From Ga0077560 sp046330395 (GTDB lineage Bacteria; Actinomycetota; Thermoleophilia; Miltoncostaeales; Miltoncostaeaceae): 64,000 bases of DNA. The translations under genes were made by a program, and so were the position numbers. This document shows positions 8,338-17,490 of the stretch, piece after piece. Positions within the stretch are counted from its first letter, which is position 1. Every line of letters starts with the position of its first letter. Under the pieces are notes generated by a model, which was not told the origin of the DNA, did not search any database, and was given only the letters and a program-made list of their open reading frames with translations. The stretch is from NCBI GenBank assembly GCA_046330395.1, contig JAXLSS010000010.1, positions 1 to 64,000 on the forward strand, in the 5' to 3' direction.

Positions 8338-8357
8338 GCCGCCCGGCGCCGGGCGGC
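8338..8357. terminator. GC-rich palindrome after ferritin-like gene
   Basis: A perfect 20-bp palindrome (GCCGCCCGGC and its complement) starts 12 bp after the stop of the ferritin-like gene, between it and the convergent secreted-protein gene. It would fold a strong hairpin on both strands. There is no T-run, so it is a candidate bidirectional terminator only. Confidence 0.45.
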
Positions 8358-8376
8358 TCTCCGCGACGCGGTGCGC

Positions 8377-8987
8377 TCAGCGCATCCTCGGGTCGATGTA
8401 GATGTCGTCCACCCGCAGCGGGCTGTTGTCCGGGGCGGTGACGGTGATCTTGATGCGCCCCAGCCTGCGGCGTCCAGCGCGATCTTGTCGGTGCGCACCC
8501 GCGCGGGCGCGGTGAGCGTCCAGGTGCGCCTCGGCGTGCCGAGGTCATCGACACCGCGCACCGTGCCGCCGGCGTTGTCCAGGTAGGTCACGTCCACCCG
8601 GTAGTCGTCGGCCTTGGCCGACACGGCCCTCAGGAACATGCGGAAGCTCGTGGTGACGGCGTTGGCGCAGATGGGCGGGCTGGTGGCCGAGGCGCCCGGG
8701 GCCAGTTGCAGGGAGGTGGTGTCGCGCACCAGCCCCCACGCGTATGCCGGGTCCGGCACCTGGGTGGCGCCGCCGGTGATGGTCCACCCGCTGATGTCCC
8801 CCTCGAACGACCCCTGCGGGGCCAGCGCGAAGCCGAGGTCGCCGAACGGCAACAGCGCGGGGAAGTAGGCCTGCGCGGTGCACCCGGTGGGTGCCACGGG
8901 CCTGGTGGTGGCGGAGGCCACCTGGGCCCCGGCGGACAGCGCGGTGAGCGCGAGGATGGCGGCGCCGGTGCGGCTGCGCAGCTGCAT
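8377..8987 (-). pseudogene. Secreted 'IDD-Y-DP' family protein, C-terminus frameshifted
   Basis: A secreted protein of about 203 residues with an N-terminal signal (MQLRSRTGAAILALTALSAG), a Cys-containing mature start (TGCTAQAYFPALLPFGD), the segment LAPQGSFEGDISGWTITGG, and PICANAVTTSFRMFLRA. It is a paralogue of the protein at 12048-12665. The open frame runs off into arginine-rich nonsense after DAAGWG. Restoring one base near 8460 gives GRIKITVTAPDNSPLRVDD followed by IYIDPRMR and a stop at 8377, matching the paralogue's ending. The fold is probably a jelly-roll like a carbohydrate-binding module; function unknown. The break may be a sequencing error. Confidence 0.75.
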
Positions 8988-9199
8988 TGGGGGTGTTCCT
9001 CTCAGGCGGGGGAAGCGACTGGGACAGGCCCTGTATCGGCGGATGCGAGGGGATGACCGGATCCCCGTAGAGGAATCTCGTGACCCCTCGCCGCCCGAAG
9101 CCGGACGGTGTGCTGACCGCTTCCTGACCGGGCCGCTCCTACGCTGGGTGCACCGCCTCCCCACAGCGGACGATTCGCGTCATCTCCAAGGAGGCACAC

Positions 9200-9601
9200 A
9201 TGTTCCGACGGGCATCCATGCCCATCCGCGCGGCCCTGCTGGGCGTGGCCATGGTGGCCGGTCTGTCGCTGTACGCGGGCGCCGCGGTGGCCGCGCCCAC
9301 GCTGCACGGCACCTACACCACCCCCACCGCGCACGGCACCCTCAGCTACACCGCGGTGCGCGCGTTCCGCGGTGGCAGCGAGGGCAACTGGGTGGTGGGC
9401 GGCAAGCGCTACCCGGGCAGCCTGTACAACGCGGTGGGCGGAGGAACCGGCATGGCCTGGTACTTCGGCACCTCGGGCATGACCGCGGGCAACGCCCTGG
9501 TGAAGCTGCAGCCGGACGGCACCTACTCGGGGCCGGTGTGGTTCTTCAACCGTGCGGGGGCCACCACCGATACCGGGACGGTCACGATCACCTTCCCGTA
9601 G
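9200..9601 (+). CDS. Small secreted protein of unknown function
   Basis: A 133-residue protein with a clear signal peptide (IRAALLGVAMVAGLSLYAG, ending in AVAAP near residue 29) and a short Gly/Thr/Tyr-rich mature part of alternating beta character (YTTPTAHGTLSYTAV, GTVTITFP at the end). AAGGAGG stands 6 nt before the ATG. I do not recognise the family. It stands alone between two other exported-protein genes. Confidence 0.75.
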   Translation: MFRRASMPIRAALLGVAMVAGLSLYAGAAVAAPTLHGTYTTPTAHGTLSYTAVRAFRGGSEGNWVVGGKRYPGSLYNAVGGGTGMAWYFGTSGMTAGNALVKLQPDGTYSGPVWFFNRAGATTDTGTVTITFP

Positions 9602-9657
9602 GGAACCGCCCATGAGGGGGGTGGGCGCGGTGCGCGAACCGCCCATAGGCTCACGGC

Positions 9658-11330
9658 GTGCGTCGTCCGCTCACCGTGCTCGCCCCCCTGGCATGCCTGG
9701 CCGCGCCGGTGGGCTGCGGGGGCACCTCAGCCCACCGTGACCGGGATCCGCCGGGGCCCGTCCACCCGGTGGCGCTGGTGGTGAGCCCCGACCGCGTGGC
9801 CGTGGCCCCCGGGGAACCGGTGCGGCTGATGGCGGTGCTGCGCTCCTCCGACGGCTCGGTGCGTGACGTGACCGGCGGGGGACGGTGGGCGGCCGACGGG
9901 GCCGTCCGGCTGACGGGCCCGGGGCGGCTCATCGCCCGCTCTGTGGGCAGGGCGCGCGGACGGTGCGCCGGGAGGCCGCACGGCCACGGCCGAGGTGGTG
10001 GTGGACCCGCGCACGGCGGGCGCCCTGCGCTTCGTGGCCGGCAGCCCCTTCCCGGTGGACCCTCGGCCGTGGCGTGGTGCTGGCCGGGGCGCACACGTGG
10101 GCCGACCTGCAGGACTCCGGCACCAGCGATCCCCCGCCCGTGTTCGACGACACCGGCTATCTGGACATGCTGCAGGTGCACGGGCTCAACCTCACCCGCC
10201 TGTGGACGTGGGAGCAGGCCCGGTGGACCACCGAGACCACCGCCGACTACCACTTCACCCCCACCCTGTTCGTGCGCACCGGCCCCGGTGACGGCCTGGA
10301 CGGCAAACCCCGGTTCGACCTGACGCGGGTGAACCCGGCGTACCTTGCGCGGTTGCGCGAACGGGTGCGCGCGGCGCGCCAGCGGGGCGTCGCCACGGTG
10401 GTGATGCTGTTCAACGGCTGGAGCGTGACGCGCAAGCTCAGGGACAAGCAGGACCCGTGGCGGGGGCATCCCCTCAACGCCGCCAACAACGTCAACGGCG
10501 TGAACGGCGACCCGAACGGCGACGGCAGCGGGGTCGACTCCCAGACCCTGACCTCCCCCGCGGTGACCGCGGTGCAGGACCGCTACGTGCGCGCGGTGGT
10601 GCGCGCGCTGGCCCGCGAGCCCGGCGTGCTGTACGAGATCAGCAACGAGAGCGACGGCAGCTCGGTGGCCTGGCAGCAGCACATGGTGGCGGTGGTGCGC
10701 GATGCCGAGCGCGACGGGCCGCTGCACCATCCGGTGGGCATGACGTTCCCGTACCCGGGTGGGAGCAACGACGCCCTGTACGCGGGCCCCGCCGACTGGG
10801 TCTCGCCCGGCGGCAAGGTGAACGACCCGCCCGCCTTCACCGGCAAGCCCATGCTGATGGACACCGACCACCTGTGCGGCGTGTGCGGGGACGCCTCGTT
10901 CCCGTGGCGCGCCTTCACACGCGGTGGCAACCCCATGTTCATGGACCTGTACGACGGCACCGCCACCGGCCTGGGCGCCGCGGACGGCGATTTCCGCGAC
11001 CCCGAGTGGGAGCGCCTGCGCCGGGCGCTGGGCATCGTGCGGCAGGTGTCGGAGTCGGTGGACCTCACGCGCATGCATCCCGACGAGGGGTTCTCCTCGT
11101 CCCGGTACGCCCTCACCACCGGCGGCACCCGCCCCGAGGCCGTCGTGTTCGCGCCGGGGGGCGGGGCGGTGACCCTGGACCTCACCGGGGCGTCGGGACG
11201 TCTTACCGTCACCTGGATCCACCCGCGCAGCGGCGCGGTGCTGGGCCACGATGCGGTGGACGGCGGGGCGAAGGTACGCCTGCGGCCGCCCATCACCGCG
11301 GACGCCGTGCTGGTGGTGCGACCAGCCTAG
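9658..11330 (+). pseudogene. Secreted glycoside-hydrolase-like protein, frameshifted
   Basis: A gene of about 557 codons now read in three frames. The first part (from GTG 9658) has a lipoprotein-like leader (LAPLACLAAPVGCGG) and an Ig-like domain (VSPDRVAVAPGEPVRLMAV). A middle piece (about 9960-10065) reads VVVDPRTAGALRFVAGSPF in a second frame. The main part (about 10070-11330) reads WADLQDSGTSDPPPVFDDTG, then GLNLTRLWTWEQARW, EPGVLYEISNESDGS and a C-terminal beta domain. This is a TIM-barrel like GH5/apiosidase-type enzymes, with NES as the likely acid/base region, and a 'putative collagen-binding' type C-terminal domain. Two single-base indels near 9950 and 10068 would restore the frame. 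Confidence 0.65.
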
Positions 11331-11337
11331 TGGGGCA

Positions 11338-11967
11338 CTAGAACAGCCCGCGCACCCAGTCCACCACCGCGCGCCCCAGCGTGATCTCCAGCACCACGCC
11401 GCCGGTGCCCACCACCACGCCCAGGCCCACGATGAGGGCGTCCTCCAGCAGCACGCCCAGCGACATCAGCACCACCCCGAGGGCGGGCAGGGTGTCCAGG
11501 CCCGTGAAGGGGGGCGCGAAGAACGCCCCCGCGCAGAACACCAGCACCAGCACGCCCCACACCACGGTGGCCACCCGGTTGTGCACCAGCCGGGTCATGC
11601 GGGGCCGTGACACCCGCTCCAGGGCCCGGATGAGCCGCAGCAGCCCGCGCATCAGCTTCCCGTTGCCGTCACCCCCCACCCGCAGGCCCCGCCAGCGCCT
11701 CGGGATCCACACCTCGTCCCGGCCGGCGATGAGCTGCAGCGCCCCCAGCGCGGTGATGATCTCGAACACGTGGGTGGCGCCCCCGGTGGGCAGGGGCAGC
11801 GCGGGCAGCGCCATCAGCAGGGTGAACACCACGGCGAAGCTCTTCTCGCCGAACAGGTCCACCAGCCCGCCCAGCGTGGTGTCGTCGCCGGCGAGCCACC
11901 GCTCGAGCCGTTCGCTGAGCCGCTCCTGCGCGTCGACGGCGGGTGGCGCGCTGTGGGTCACGGCCAC
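11338..11967 (-). CDS. ExoD-family exopolysaccharide synthesis protein
   Basis: A 209-residue membrane protein of the ExoD family, first known from rhizobial exopolysaccharide production. Seen: SFAVVFTLLMALPALPLPTG, a central FEIITALGALQLIAG, the conserved EVWIPRRWRG, and two C-terminal hydrophobic segments (VVWGVLVLVFCAGAFF; GVVLMSLGVLLEDALIVGLG). The biochemical role is not established for the family. The start is GTG at 11967. It converges on the glycoside-hydrolase-like gene with a 7-bp gap. Confidence 0.85.
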   Translation of the reverse strand: MAVTHSAPPAVDAQERLSERLERWLAGDDTTLGGLVDLFGEKSFAVVFTLLMALPALPLPTGGATHVFEIITALGALQLIAGRDEVWIPRRWRGLRVGGDGNGKLMRGLLRLIRALERVSRPRMTRLVHNRVATVVWGVLVLVFCAGAFFAPPFTGLDTLPALGVVLMSLGVLLEDALIVGLGVVVGTGGVVLEITLGRAVVDWVRGLF

Positions 11968-12047
11968 ATGAGTAGCGGGTGGCGCCCGGCATCACCAGGG
12001 AGCCGGGCACGGATGCGGCCGTCCCGATGCCGCGTGACCCCGTCGGT

Positions 12048-12665
12048 CTAGCGCATCTTGGGATCGACGTAGAGGTCGTCGATGCGCATGGCGGTGTTGC
12101 CCGGCGCCACCACCGCGATGCGGATGCGGCCCCAGCCGGTGGAGTCCAGCGCGATCTTGGTGGTGTCCACCTGCACCACGGCGGTGAGCCCCCAGGCACC
12201 GGCGGTCGGCTTGATCAGCGCGGCCTTGTGGACGTCGGCCCCGGAGGTGGACAGGTACCCCACGTCCACGGTCGCGGCGTTCGGGACGCTGTTCGCCGGG
12301 GCCTTCATGAACAGGCGGAAGCCTGGCGTGGAGGTGTTCGCGCAGATCGGCGGGCTGATCACCTTTGTGCCGGCCGCGATCTCCAGCGAGTACTTGTCGG
12401 CCACGGGCCCGGTGGGGAAGGCGGGGTCGGCCACCACCTTCGCGGTGCCGTTGACGGTCCACCCGCTGACCACGCCCTCGAACGACCCCTGCGGGGCGAG
12501 CCCGTACAGGTTGGTGTCGCCGAACACCGACAGGGCCTGCGTGAACACCTGCGTGCCGCAGCCGGAGGTGTCGACGGTGGCGGCGGAGGCGAACGACGGG
12601 ACGGCGACGCCTGCGAGGGCGAGCGTGAGGGCGCTGAGGGTGAGCGGGCGAACGGCGAGCTTCAC
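12048..12665 (-). CDS. Secreted 'IDD-Y-DP' family protein (intact paralogue)
   Basis: A 205-residue secreted protein with signal MKLAVRPLTLSALTLALAGV and cleavage near ASA. The mature part has CGTQVFTQALSVFGD, LAPQGSFEGVVSGWTVNG, PICANTSTPGFRLFMKA, and the ending MRIDDLYVDPKMR. It is the intact counterpart of the frameshifted gene at 8377-8987. The two share layout and most motifs, so they are a duplicated pair 3 kb apart. The start is GTG with AAAGGA upstream. Two conserved Cys may pair. Such proteins are, to my knowledge, common and uncharacterised in Thermoleophilia. Confidence 0.8.
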   Translation of the reverse strand: MKLAVRPLTLSALTLALAGVAVPSFASAATVDTSGCGTQVFTQALSVFGDTNLYGLAPQGSFEGVVSGWTVNGTAKVVADPAFPTGPVADKYSLEIAAGTKVISPPICANTSTPGFRLFMKAPANSVPNAATVDVGYLSTSGADVHKAALIKPTAGAWGLTAVVQVDTTKIALDSTGWGRIRIAVVAPGNTAMRIDDLYVDPKMR

Positions 12666-12936
12666 ACGTGTCCTTTCGGGATCCGACGAGCACCGTGTGT
12701 ATCGACCGGGGCCGCGTGCCGGCGCACCCGGTGGGGGCCGCGCCTAGAGGGATCTCACGATCCGGCGGCGCACGGGGCGCGCGCCGCGAACTCCGCTACG
12801 ATGCCCCGGTCAGCTCGTCGAGCTCACGCACCGAGCTGTCCGCCCGTCGAAGCAGCCGTGGCTGCTCCGTGGCGAGGCCATCCGAACACCTCGGATCCCG
12901 GCCGTCGGCGAGACACCCGAGACAGATGGCGTTTTC

Positions 12937-14406
12937 TTGACCTCATTCGCACAGCTGGGCGTGCCCGCACGCCTGTCCACCGTCCTCGCCCGCCAGGACA
13001 TCACCACCCCCACCCCCATTCAGGCCGCCACCCTGCCCGACGCGCTCACCGGGCGCGATGTGCTGGGCCGCGGCCGCACCGGCTCCGGCAAGACCCTCGC
13101 GTTCCTGCTGCCGCTGGTGACCCGCCTCGCGGAGGGCCGGCGTGCCCGCCCCCTGGCACCGCGCGCGCTGATCCTGGCCCCCACCCGCGAGCTGGTGGAC
13201 CAGATCTGCGTCGCCCTCGGCCCGCTGGCGGCCTCCACCGGGCTCACCACCCGCACGGTGTTCGGCGGTGTCGGGCAGGCCCCCCAGGTGAACGCCCTCC
13301 GTCGCGGCGTGGACGTGGTCATCGCGTGCCCGGGGCGGCTCGAGGACCTGATCCGTCAGGGGCACTGCAACCTCGACCGCGTCGAGATCACCGTGCTGGA
13401 CGAGGCCGATCACATGGCCGACCTCGGGTTCCTGCCGGCGGTGCGCCGCCTCCTGGAGGCCACGCCCGCGCGCGGCCAGCGGCTGTTCTTCTCGGCCACG
13501 CTCGACGCGGCGGTGGATGGCCTGGTGAAGCGGTTCCTGAACGATCCGGTGAGCCACCAGGCGGACTCGGCGCGCGCATCGGTGCCTGAGATGTCCCACC
13601 ACGTGCTGCACATCGAGCGCGAGCACCGGTTGCCAGTGCTGGTGGACCTGGCAAGCGCCCCGGGCCGGACGGTGGTGTTCACACGCACCAAGCACGGCGC
13701 CGTCAAACTCGCCCGGCAGCTCAACCTCAGCGGCGTCCCCACCGTGGAGTTGCACGGCAACCTTGGCCACAGCGCCCGTGCCCGCAACCTCGATGTCTTC
13801 CAGAGCGGCCGTGCCGCGGCCCTGGTGGCCACCGACATCGCCGCCCGCGGCATCCACGTGGACGGGGTGTCGCTGGTGGTGCACGCCGACCCGCCGGACG
13901 AGCACAAGGCCTACCTGCACCGCTCGGGTCGCACGGCGCGGGCCGGGGAGGCCGGCACGGTGGTCACCCTCATGACGTCCGACCAGGTGCGGAACGTCCG
14001 GGACCTCACCCGCGCCGCCGGCATCACGCCCACCACCACCCGCTTCCAGGGCCCCACCCACCCGGTGCTGCTGGAGCTGGCCCCCGGTGAGCGCACCCTG
14101 GGCGCGGGCCTGGAGCCGATCACCGCGCCGGTACCGCAGAAGCGCCCCGCCGGTGCCCCCGGTGGGCGCACCCGGCCGCGGCACAGCGGTCCGGGCGCGG
14201 GCACCCCCAAGGCCGCCCGCGAGTCGGTCCAGGGTGAGCGCACCCCGGCGGGGGCCGGAGGCGGCGGCCGCGTCGGCGCCGCAGACGCGCACCGGTGGTG
14301 CCCTTGCGGGCGCAACTGCCCTCGGTGGCGGTCAGGGCCCCGGCAGGCCCACCGCGGCCCCGGGCACCGCGCCGCGGCGTCGCAGCGCCCGCTGAGCCGG
14401 GTCTGA
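12937..14406 (+). CDS. DEAD-box RNA helicase
   Basis: A DEAD-box ATP-dependent RNA helicase. All core motifs are visible: Q-motif region TTPTPIQAATLP, motif I GRGRTGSGKTLAF, Ia PTRELVDQ, II DEADHMADLGF, III FFSATLD, V ATDIAARGIHV, VI HRSGRTARAGE. The helicase core ends near residue 380 and is followed by a low-complexity Gly/Arg/Pro tail typical of actinobacterial members. The start is TTG at 12937 in the frame of TSFAQLGVP. The last 45 residues look out of frame: a one-base shift near 14270 gives a Gly/Ala tail ending PRRRSAR with a stop at 14395. Roles in RNA folding or decay are inferred. Confidence 0.92.
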   Translation: MTSFAQLGVPARLSTVLARQDITTPTPIQAATLPDALTGRDVLGRGRTGSGKTLAFLLPLVTRLAEGRRARPLAPRALILAPTRELVDQICVALGPLAASTGLTTRTVFGGVGQAPQVNALRRGVDVVIACPGRLEDLIRQGHCNLDRVEITVLDEADHMADLGFLPAVRRLLEATPARGQRLFFSATLDAAVDGLVKRFLNDPVSHQADSARASVPEMSHHVLHIEREHRLPVLVDLASAPGRTVVFTRTKHGAVKLARQLNLSGVPTVELHGNLGHSARARNLDVFQSGRAAALVATDIAARGIHVDGVSLVVHADPPDEHKAYLHRSGRTARAGEAGTVVTLMTSDQVRNVRDLTRAAGITPTTTRFQGPTHPVLLELAPGERTLGAGLEPITAPVPQKRPAGAPGGRTRPRHSGPGAGTPKAARESVQGERTPAGAGGGGRVGAADAHRWCPCGRNCPRWRSGPRQAHRGPGHRAAASQRPLSRV

Positions 14407-14449
14407 CACCACGGGCCGGCCGGTGGGTCCGAACCGGCCTGGAACGACG

Positions 14450-14473
14450 AAAGCCCCGCGCGGGCGGGGCTTT
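14450..14473 (-). terminator. Terminator hairpin at distal att site
   Basis: Stem AAAGCCCCGC / GCGGGGCTTT with a 4-base loop lies next to the displaced tRNA-Asp 3' fragment. It is probably the original tRNA-Asp terminator, moved away by the element, and may also end the helicase transcript from the other side. Confidence 0.7.
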
Positions 14474-14475
14474 CC

Positions 14476-14522
14476 GAGCGGGAGTGACGGGGCTCGAACC
14501 CGCGGCCTCCGGATTGACAGTC
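14476..14522 (-). repeat. attachment-site repeat: displaced 3' part of tRNA-Asp
   Basis: These 47 bp are identical to 22352-22398, the 3' portion of the intact tRNA-Asp gene (from just past the discriminator base through the T arm into the anticodon loop). Identity stops at 14522/22398, after the GTC anticodon complement. Such a partial tRNA copy is the classic far-end attachment site of an element inserted into a tRNA 3' end. It cannot make a tRNA because the 5' half is missing. Confidence 0.88.
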
Positions 14523-14591
14523 GCCGGTAACGTTTTCGGTGGCCTCCTCCGACCTGGAAACTACCTGCTCTTAGCGATACTTCACCGGCTT

Positions 14592-15882
14592 TCAAGCCTG
14601 TTCGCTCTCGGCCATTCTCGGATGGTCCATGTGACACCTCTGTGACACCCCTGCGGCTGGCACCTCGAAGAACACCGGGTCGGGGAGATCATCGGAGAGC
14701 AGGTGAACGTAGGTCGCCAGGGTGAATGCGGGGGAATGGTGGCCGAGCCACACCTGGACCTGCTTGGCGTTGAGACCAGCACGGAAAAGGCGGGTGGCGC
14801 ACGTGGCGGAGCATGCGGACCGTCGCCCAGCCAATGCCGGCGCTCCGCGGCGGGCTTGAGCATGCGCGCGTACACGTTCTCACGCCTGTACGGCGTCCCT
14901 CGTGAGGTCGAGAACACGAAGTCCTGATCGACGGCAAACGTTGTCTCGGCGCGGTGGCGCCAGAGGTCTCGGGCGAGACTCTGCGAGAGCGGGACGTCCC
15001 GTCGCCCGTATCGGCTCTTTGGCCCGGCTCCTGGCCCCTGGAGGCGCCGACGAACGCGGACCCGGCGGGCGCCGAGGTCGATGTCCTCCCATCGGAGGGC
15101 GATCATCTCGCCAACGCGCAGCCTGGTCTCGGCGAGGAAACGGATGATGAGCCGCGGGTGCCGGAGAGCTCTGCGAGCAGGTCATCGAGCTGTTCATCGC
15201 TGAGCGCTTTCACGATCTCAGAGTCGGGCTCATCGGGCCGGCGAGCGGGGAGGCGCACCCCAACCGCGGGGTTGTGGCGGATGAGACCTCCTCTTCCACC
15301 GCGGTTGCAAGCAGCCTGGACGGGCGCCACCAGATTCCTCACCGCCGGTGAGGCGCCCTGCGCGGCGAGCTGGCTGGCGAACTCCTTGATGTCTCGGGCT
15401 TCGATCTCAGCGAGGAGACGACGCCCGAAGAACGGGATCAACGGGCCTCGAGGGCCCGTTCGTAGTCCGCCTGGTGGCCGGTCGTAGACCCCGGCCGGTC
15501 CGTCCCTGGTACAGCCGAATCCACTCCCGAGCGTAGGCCTCAAAGTGGACCCGCGACAACTGCCGAAACTCCCACGGTGCACGTCGGTTTGGAGCGTCGC
15601 TCGGAGGGTCTTGGCCTCGGCGATCGTCCTCGCCGACCGCTGGCGCATCCTCCCTTGAGGGTCCTTGAAGCGCACCGCGTATCTGCTGCCGCGGCGGTAG
15701 ATACCGGGGTGGCGCTCGAGCGGAATGAGGGGTGCCGGCACGGTGGTGAGAATCCCACGTTTTGCTTGGGTCGGCCACTGGGCCACGGACTCGAGACGCC
15801 GCGGTCCCGAGGCGCGCCTTGGGTTCCGGCGGAGAGGCTCTGGGTGGGCGGGAAGCTTCCCGCGGCGTTGCAGGATTGCCAA
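14592..15882 (-). pseudogene. int: Tyrosine recombinase (phage-type integrase), frameshifted
   Basis: The integrase of the tRNA-Asp element. The N-terminal arm-binding part reads HPGIYRRGSRYAVRFKDPQG; the core-binding SAM-like domain is in two frames (HFEAYAREWIRLYQGRTG, then EARDIKEFASQLAAQG). The catalytic domain has RVGEMIALRWEDIDLGARR (Arg I region), LRHV (the His-x-Leu-Arg area, read in a third frame) and VQVWLGHHSPAFTLATYVHL (His and nucleophilic Tyr). All catalytic elements are present but split by at least four frame changes between about 14700 and 15600. It lies about 70 bp from the left attachment repeat, the usual position. Whether the breaks are real or sequencing errors cannot be told here. 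Confidence 0.8.
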
Positions 15883-16036
15883 GACGAACTACAGAGCTAC
15901 TCGGCGCCGTGGGGACTGGGGTTCCGAAACCTGTCCCTTAGTCTGGATGTGTGTTCCAGCTACACCGGCTCCAGCGCCGCACGTCGAGCCCTCCGTCTAC
16001 CTTTCGCTATCGGTATGAGGAGATCTCTAAGTCGAG

Positions 16037-16747
16037 CTATCCTCGTGGTCGTAGAACCCGGAAGTTCCATGCCGCGGTTGCTTCAGGCGCAAGCGTGTCG
16101 GGTTTGTTGCCAAGGACACGCCAGTTTGCACTTATCACCGTATAGGGACCTAGCGCGTCTCTCGGAACGGTCATTTCGGCCCATCGGTTCGCCCCATCGC
16201 TGATCTGACGGATTTCGATTGAACCGGGACTGAGAGTGCCCCCTGCTGCTCCCAAGGTCTTTGGGCTCGGCTCGGCGGAAAGCATGTGCTCGGGGGCACT
16301 GTTGCCGGTTGGCCGAGCACTGAAGGAAGTGACATAGGCCTGAAAAGGCACTGTCGGAGAGTAGATGCGCACGACCTCACTGGACTCGCATTCGTAGGCG
16401 AAGCACTGGCGCGCTTTCCCAGCGGTCCTGGATCCCTGAGAAGTCCGAATCTGTGGAGTACCGCGGCTTCTTCCACCATGTATAATATAACGGCAAGGCC
16501 CGCTCAGAACTACCGTCCCATAGCGTCGCGTGAGGCGCTGCTGAAGGTGCCAACACGCGTTCGATAATGGCCTCACTGGATCTATATTGCGTTCGCCGCT
16601 ACCCAGCATCACGATGACGAGCGCGGTGCTGCCCAACGCTGTTAACAGGATGATCAGAGTGAGACATTTTCTGCTGCACGGCCAGGTCCTCAGCAAACGG
16701 TCTTTCCGGGGCGCTCTTCTGTCCTGTGAAGGTTCCGGACGCCTCAA
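16037..16747 (-). CDS. Unrecognised membrane-anchored protein in element
   Basis: An open frame of up to 236 codons in a stretch whose GC is clearly lower than the flanking genes. It has one hydrophobic segment (LTLIILLTALGSTALVIVML, about residues 29-48) preceded by many basic residues, so the C-terminal part would face outside. Later segments such as VRIYSPTVPFQAYVTSFSA and ALGPYTVISANWRVLG look like ordinary protein. No family recognised. The start is uncertain because the frame overlaps the next gene by about 150 bp; a start near 16700 would reduce this. Confidence 0.5.
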   Translation of the reverse strand: MRRPEPSQDRRAPRKDRLLRTWPCSRKCLTLIILLTALGSTALVIVMLGSGERNIDPVRPLSNACWHLQQRLTRRYGTVVLSGPCRYIIHGGRSRGTPQIRTSQGSRTAGKARQCFAYECESSEVVRIYSPTVPFQAYVTSFSARPTGNSAPEHMLSAEPSPKTLGAAGGTLSPGSIEIRQISDGANRWAEMTVPRDALGPYTVISANWRVLGNKPDTLAPEATAAWNFRVLRPRG

Positions 16748-17234
16748 TGCTGATGCCGCTGCCGTGAGATACGTAGATGGAGCCTGAGCGACACGGGTTC
16801 TCCTTTGAAGAGCCGCCCACGATTCTTACCCCGTTGCCGATATAGGAGTAACCATCACGATCTCCGATTGGCGTTGGCACGCCCGCGATCACGCGGAAGA
16901 GGACCGGAATGTACGTTAGTTGAGCGACAGGCAGGATGCAGTTTGTCGTGCCGTCACCGCTTGCCGCTCCCTTCACCCTGTCCGAGGGGTGGGCCCAGTT
17001 TGGCTGAACAGCGCAGCCAGACGGACTTGGAAGCCCTGCGGCTGGCGCAATACCCTCTCCTGGTGCCGCGATCTTCGTCAAGGTCGCGGAGCCCCCGACT
17101 ATCGCTGGACCATCAGGGCCCGCGACTTGCGACCCAACCTGCGGGAGTGGTGCCCCCGAGGCAGCAAGGGCGACGGACGATGCCAGACCCAAAGCCGCTG
17201 CTGAAATGGTGAATGGCATAGCGCGACGCTTCAT
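16599..17234 (-). CDS. Unrecognised secreted protein in element
   Basis: A 211-codon frame with a good signal peptide (MPFTISAAALGLASSVALA, cleavage near AASGA). The mature part has three Cys (CAVQPNWAHPSD, CILPVAQLTYIP, CRSGSIYVSHGSG) and a beta-rich pattern. The last 30 residues are basic and unlike the rest, so a frameshift near 16650 may hide the true end, possibly fusing it to the next frame. Codon use and GC are lower than in chromosomal neighbours, a sign of transfer. No function can be assigned; it is likely cargo. Confidence 0.55.
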   Translation of the reverse strand: MKRRAMPFTISAAALGLASSVALAASGAPLPQVGSQVAGPDGPAIVGGSATLTKIAAPGEGIAPAAGLPSPSGCAVQPNWAHPSDRVKGAASGDGTTNCILPVAQLTYIPVLFRVIAGVPTPIGDRDGYSYIGNGVRIVGGSSKENPCRSGSIYVSHGSGISIEASGTFTGQKSAPERPFAEDLAVQQKMSHSDHPVNSVGQHRARHRDAG

Positions 17235-17490
17235 AAGGCGAACTCCCGAAATTGGTAGTAATCGGCCGGAAGCGTAAGCGAAAGCGATTCAGCCTGTCAA
17301 TCCCGTTCGGGCGCCAGAGCACGAAGGAAGGGAATCCTGTCGAGCCTCCAGATGTGAATCCTTGTGGCCTCGACGTAGGTCTGCGCGCGCGGGCTACGGA
17401 CACGTACTTCGGTGGGTCCGTCAGCGTGCGAGGGTGAGATCGCGTTCGGGTGCTGCGTATGGCAGCTGACCCCTTTGGGTGGACACGGGG

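Noticed and set aside
14476..14522. A second tRNA-Asp gene
   Set aside because: Only the 3' part is present; the D arm and 5' acceptor strand are missing. It is an attachment-site remnant.
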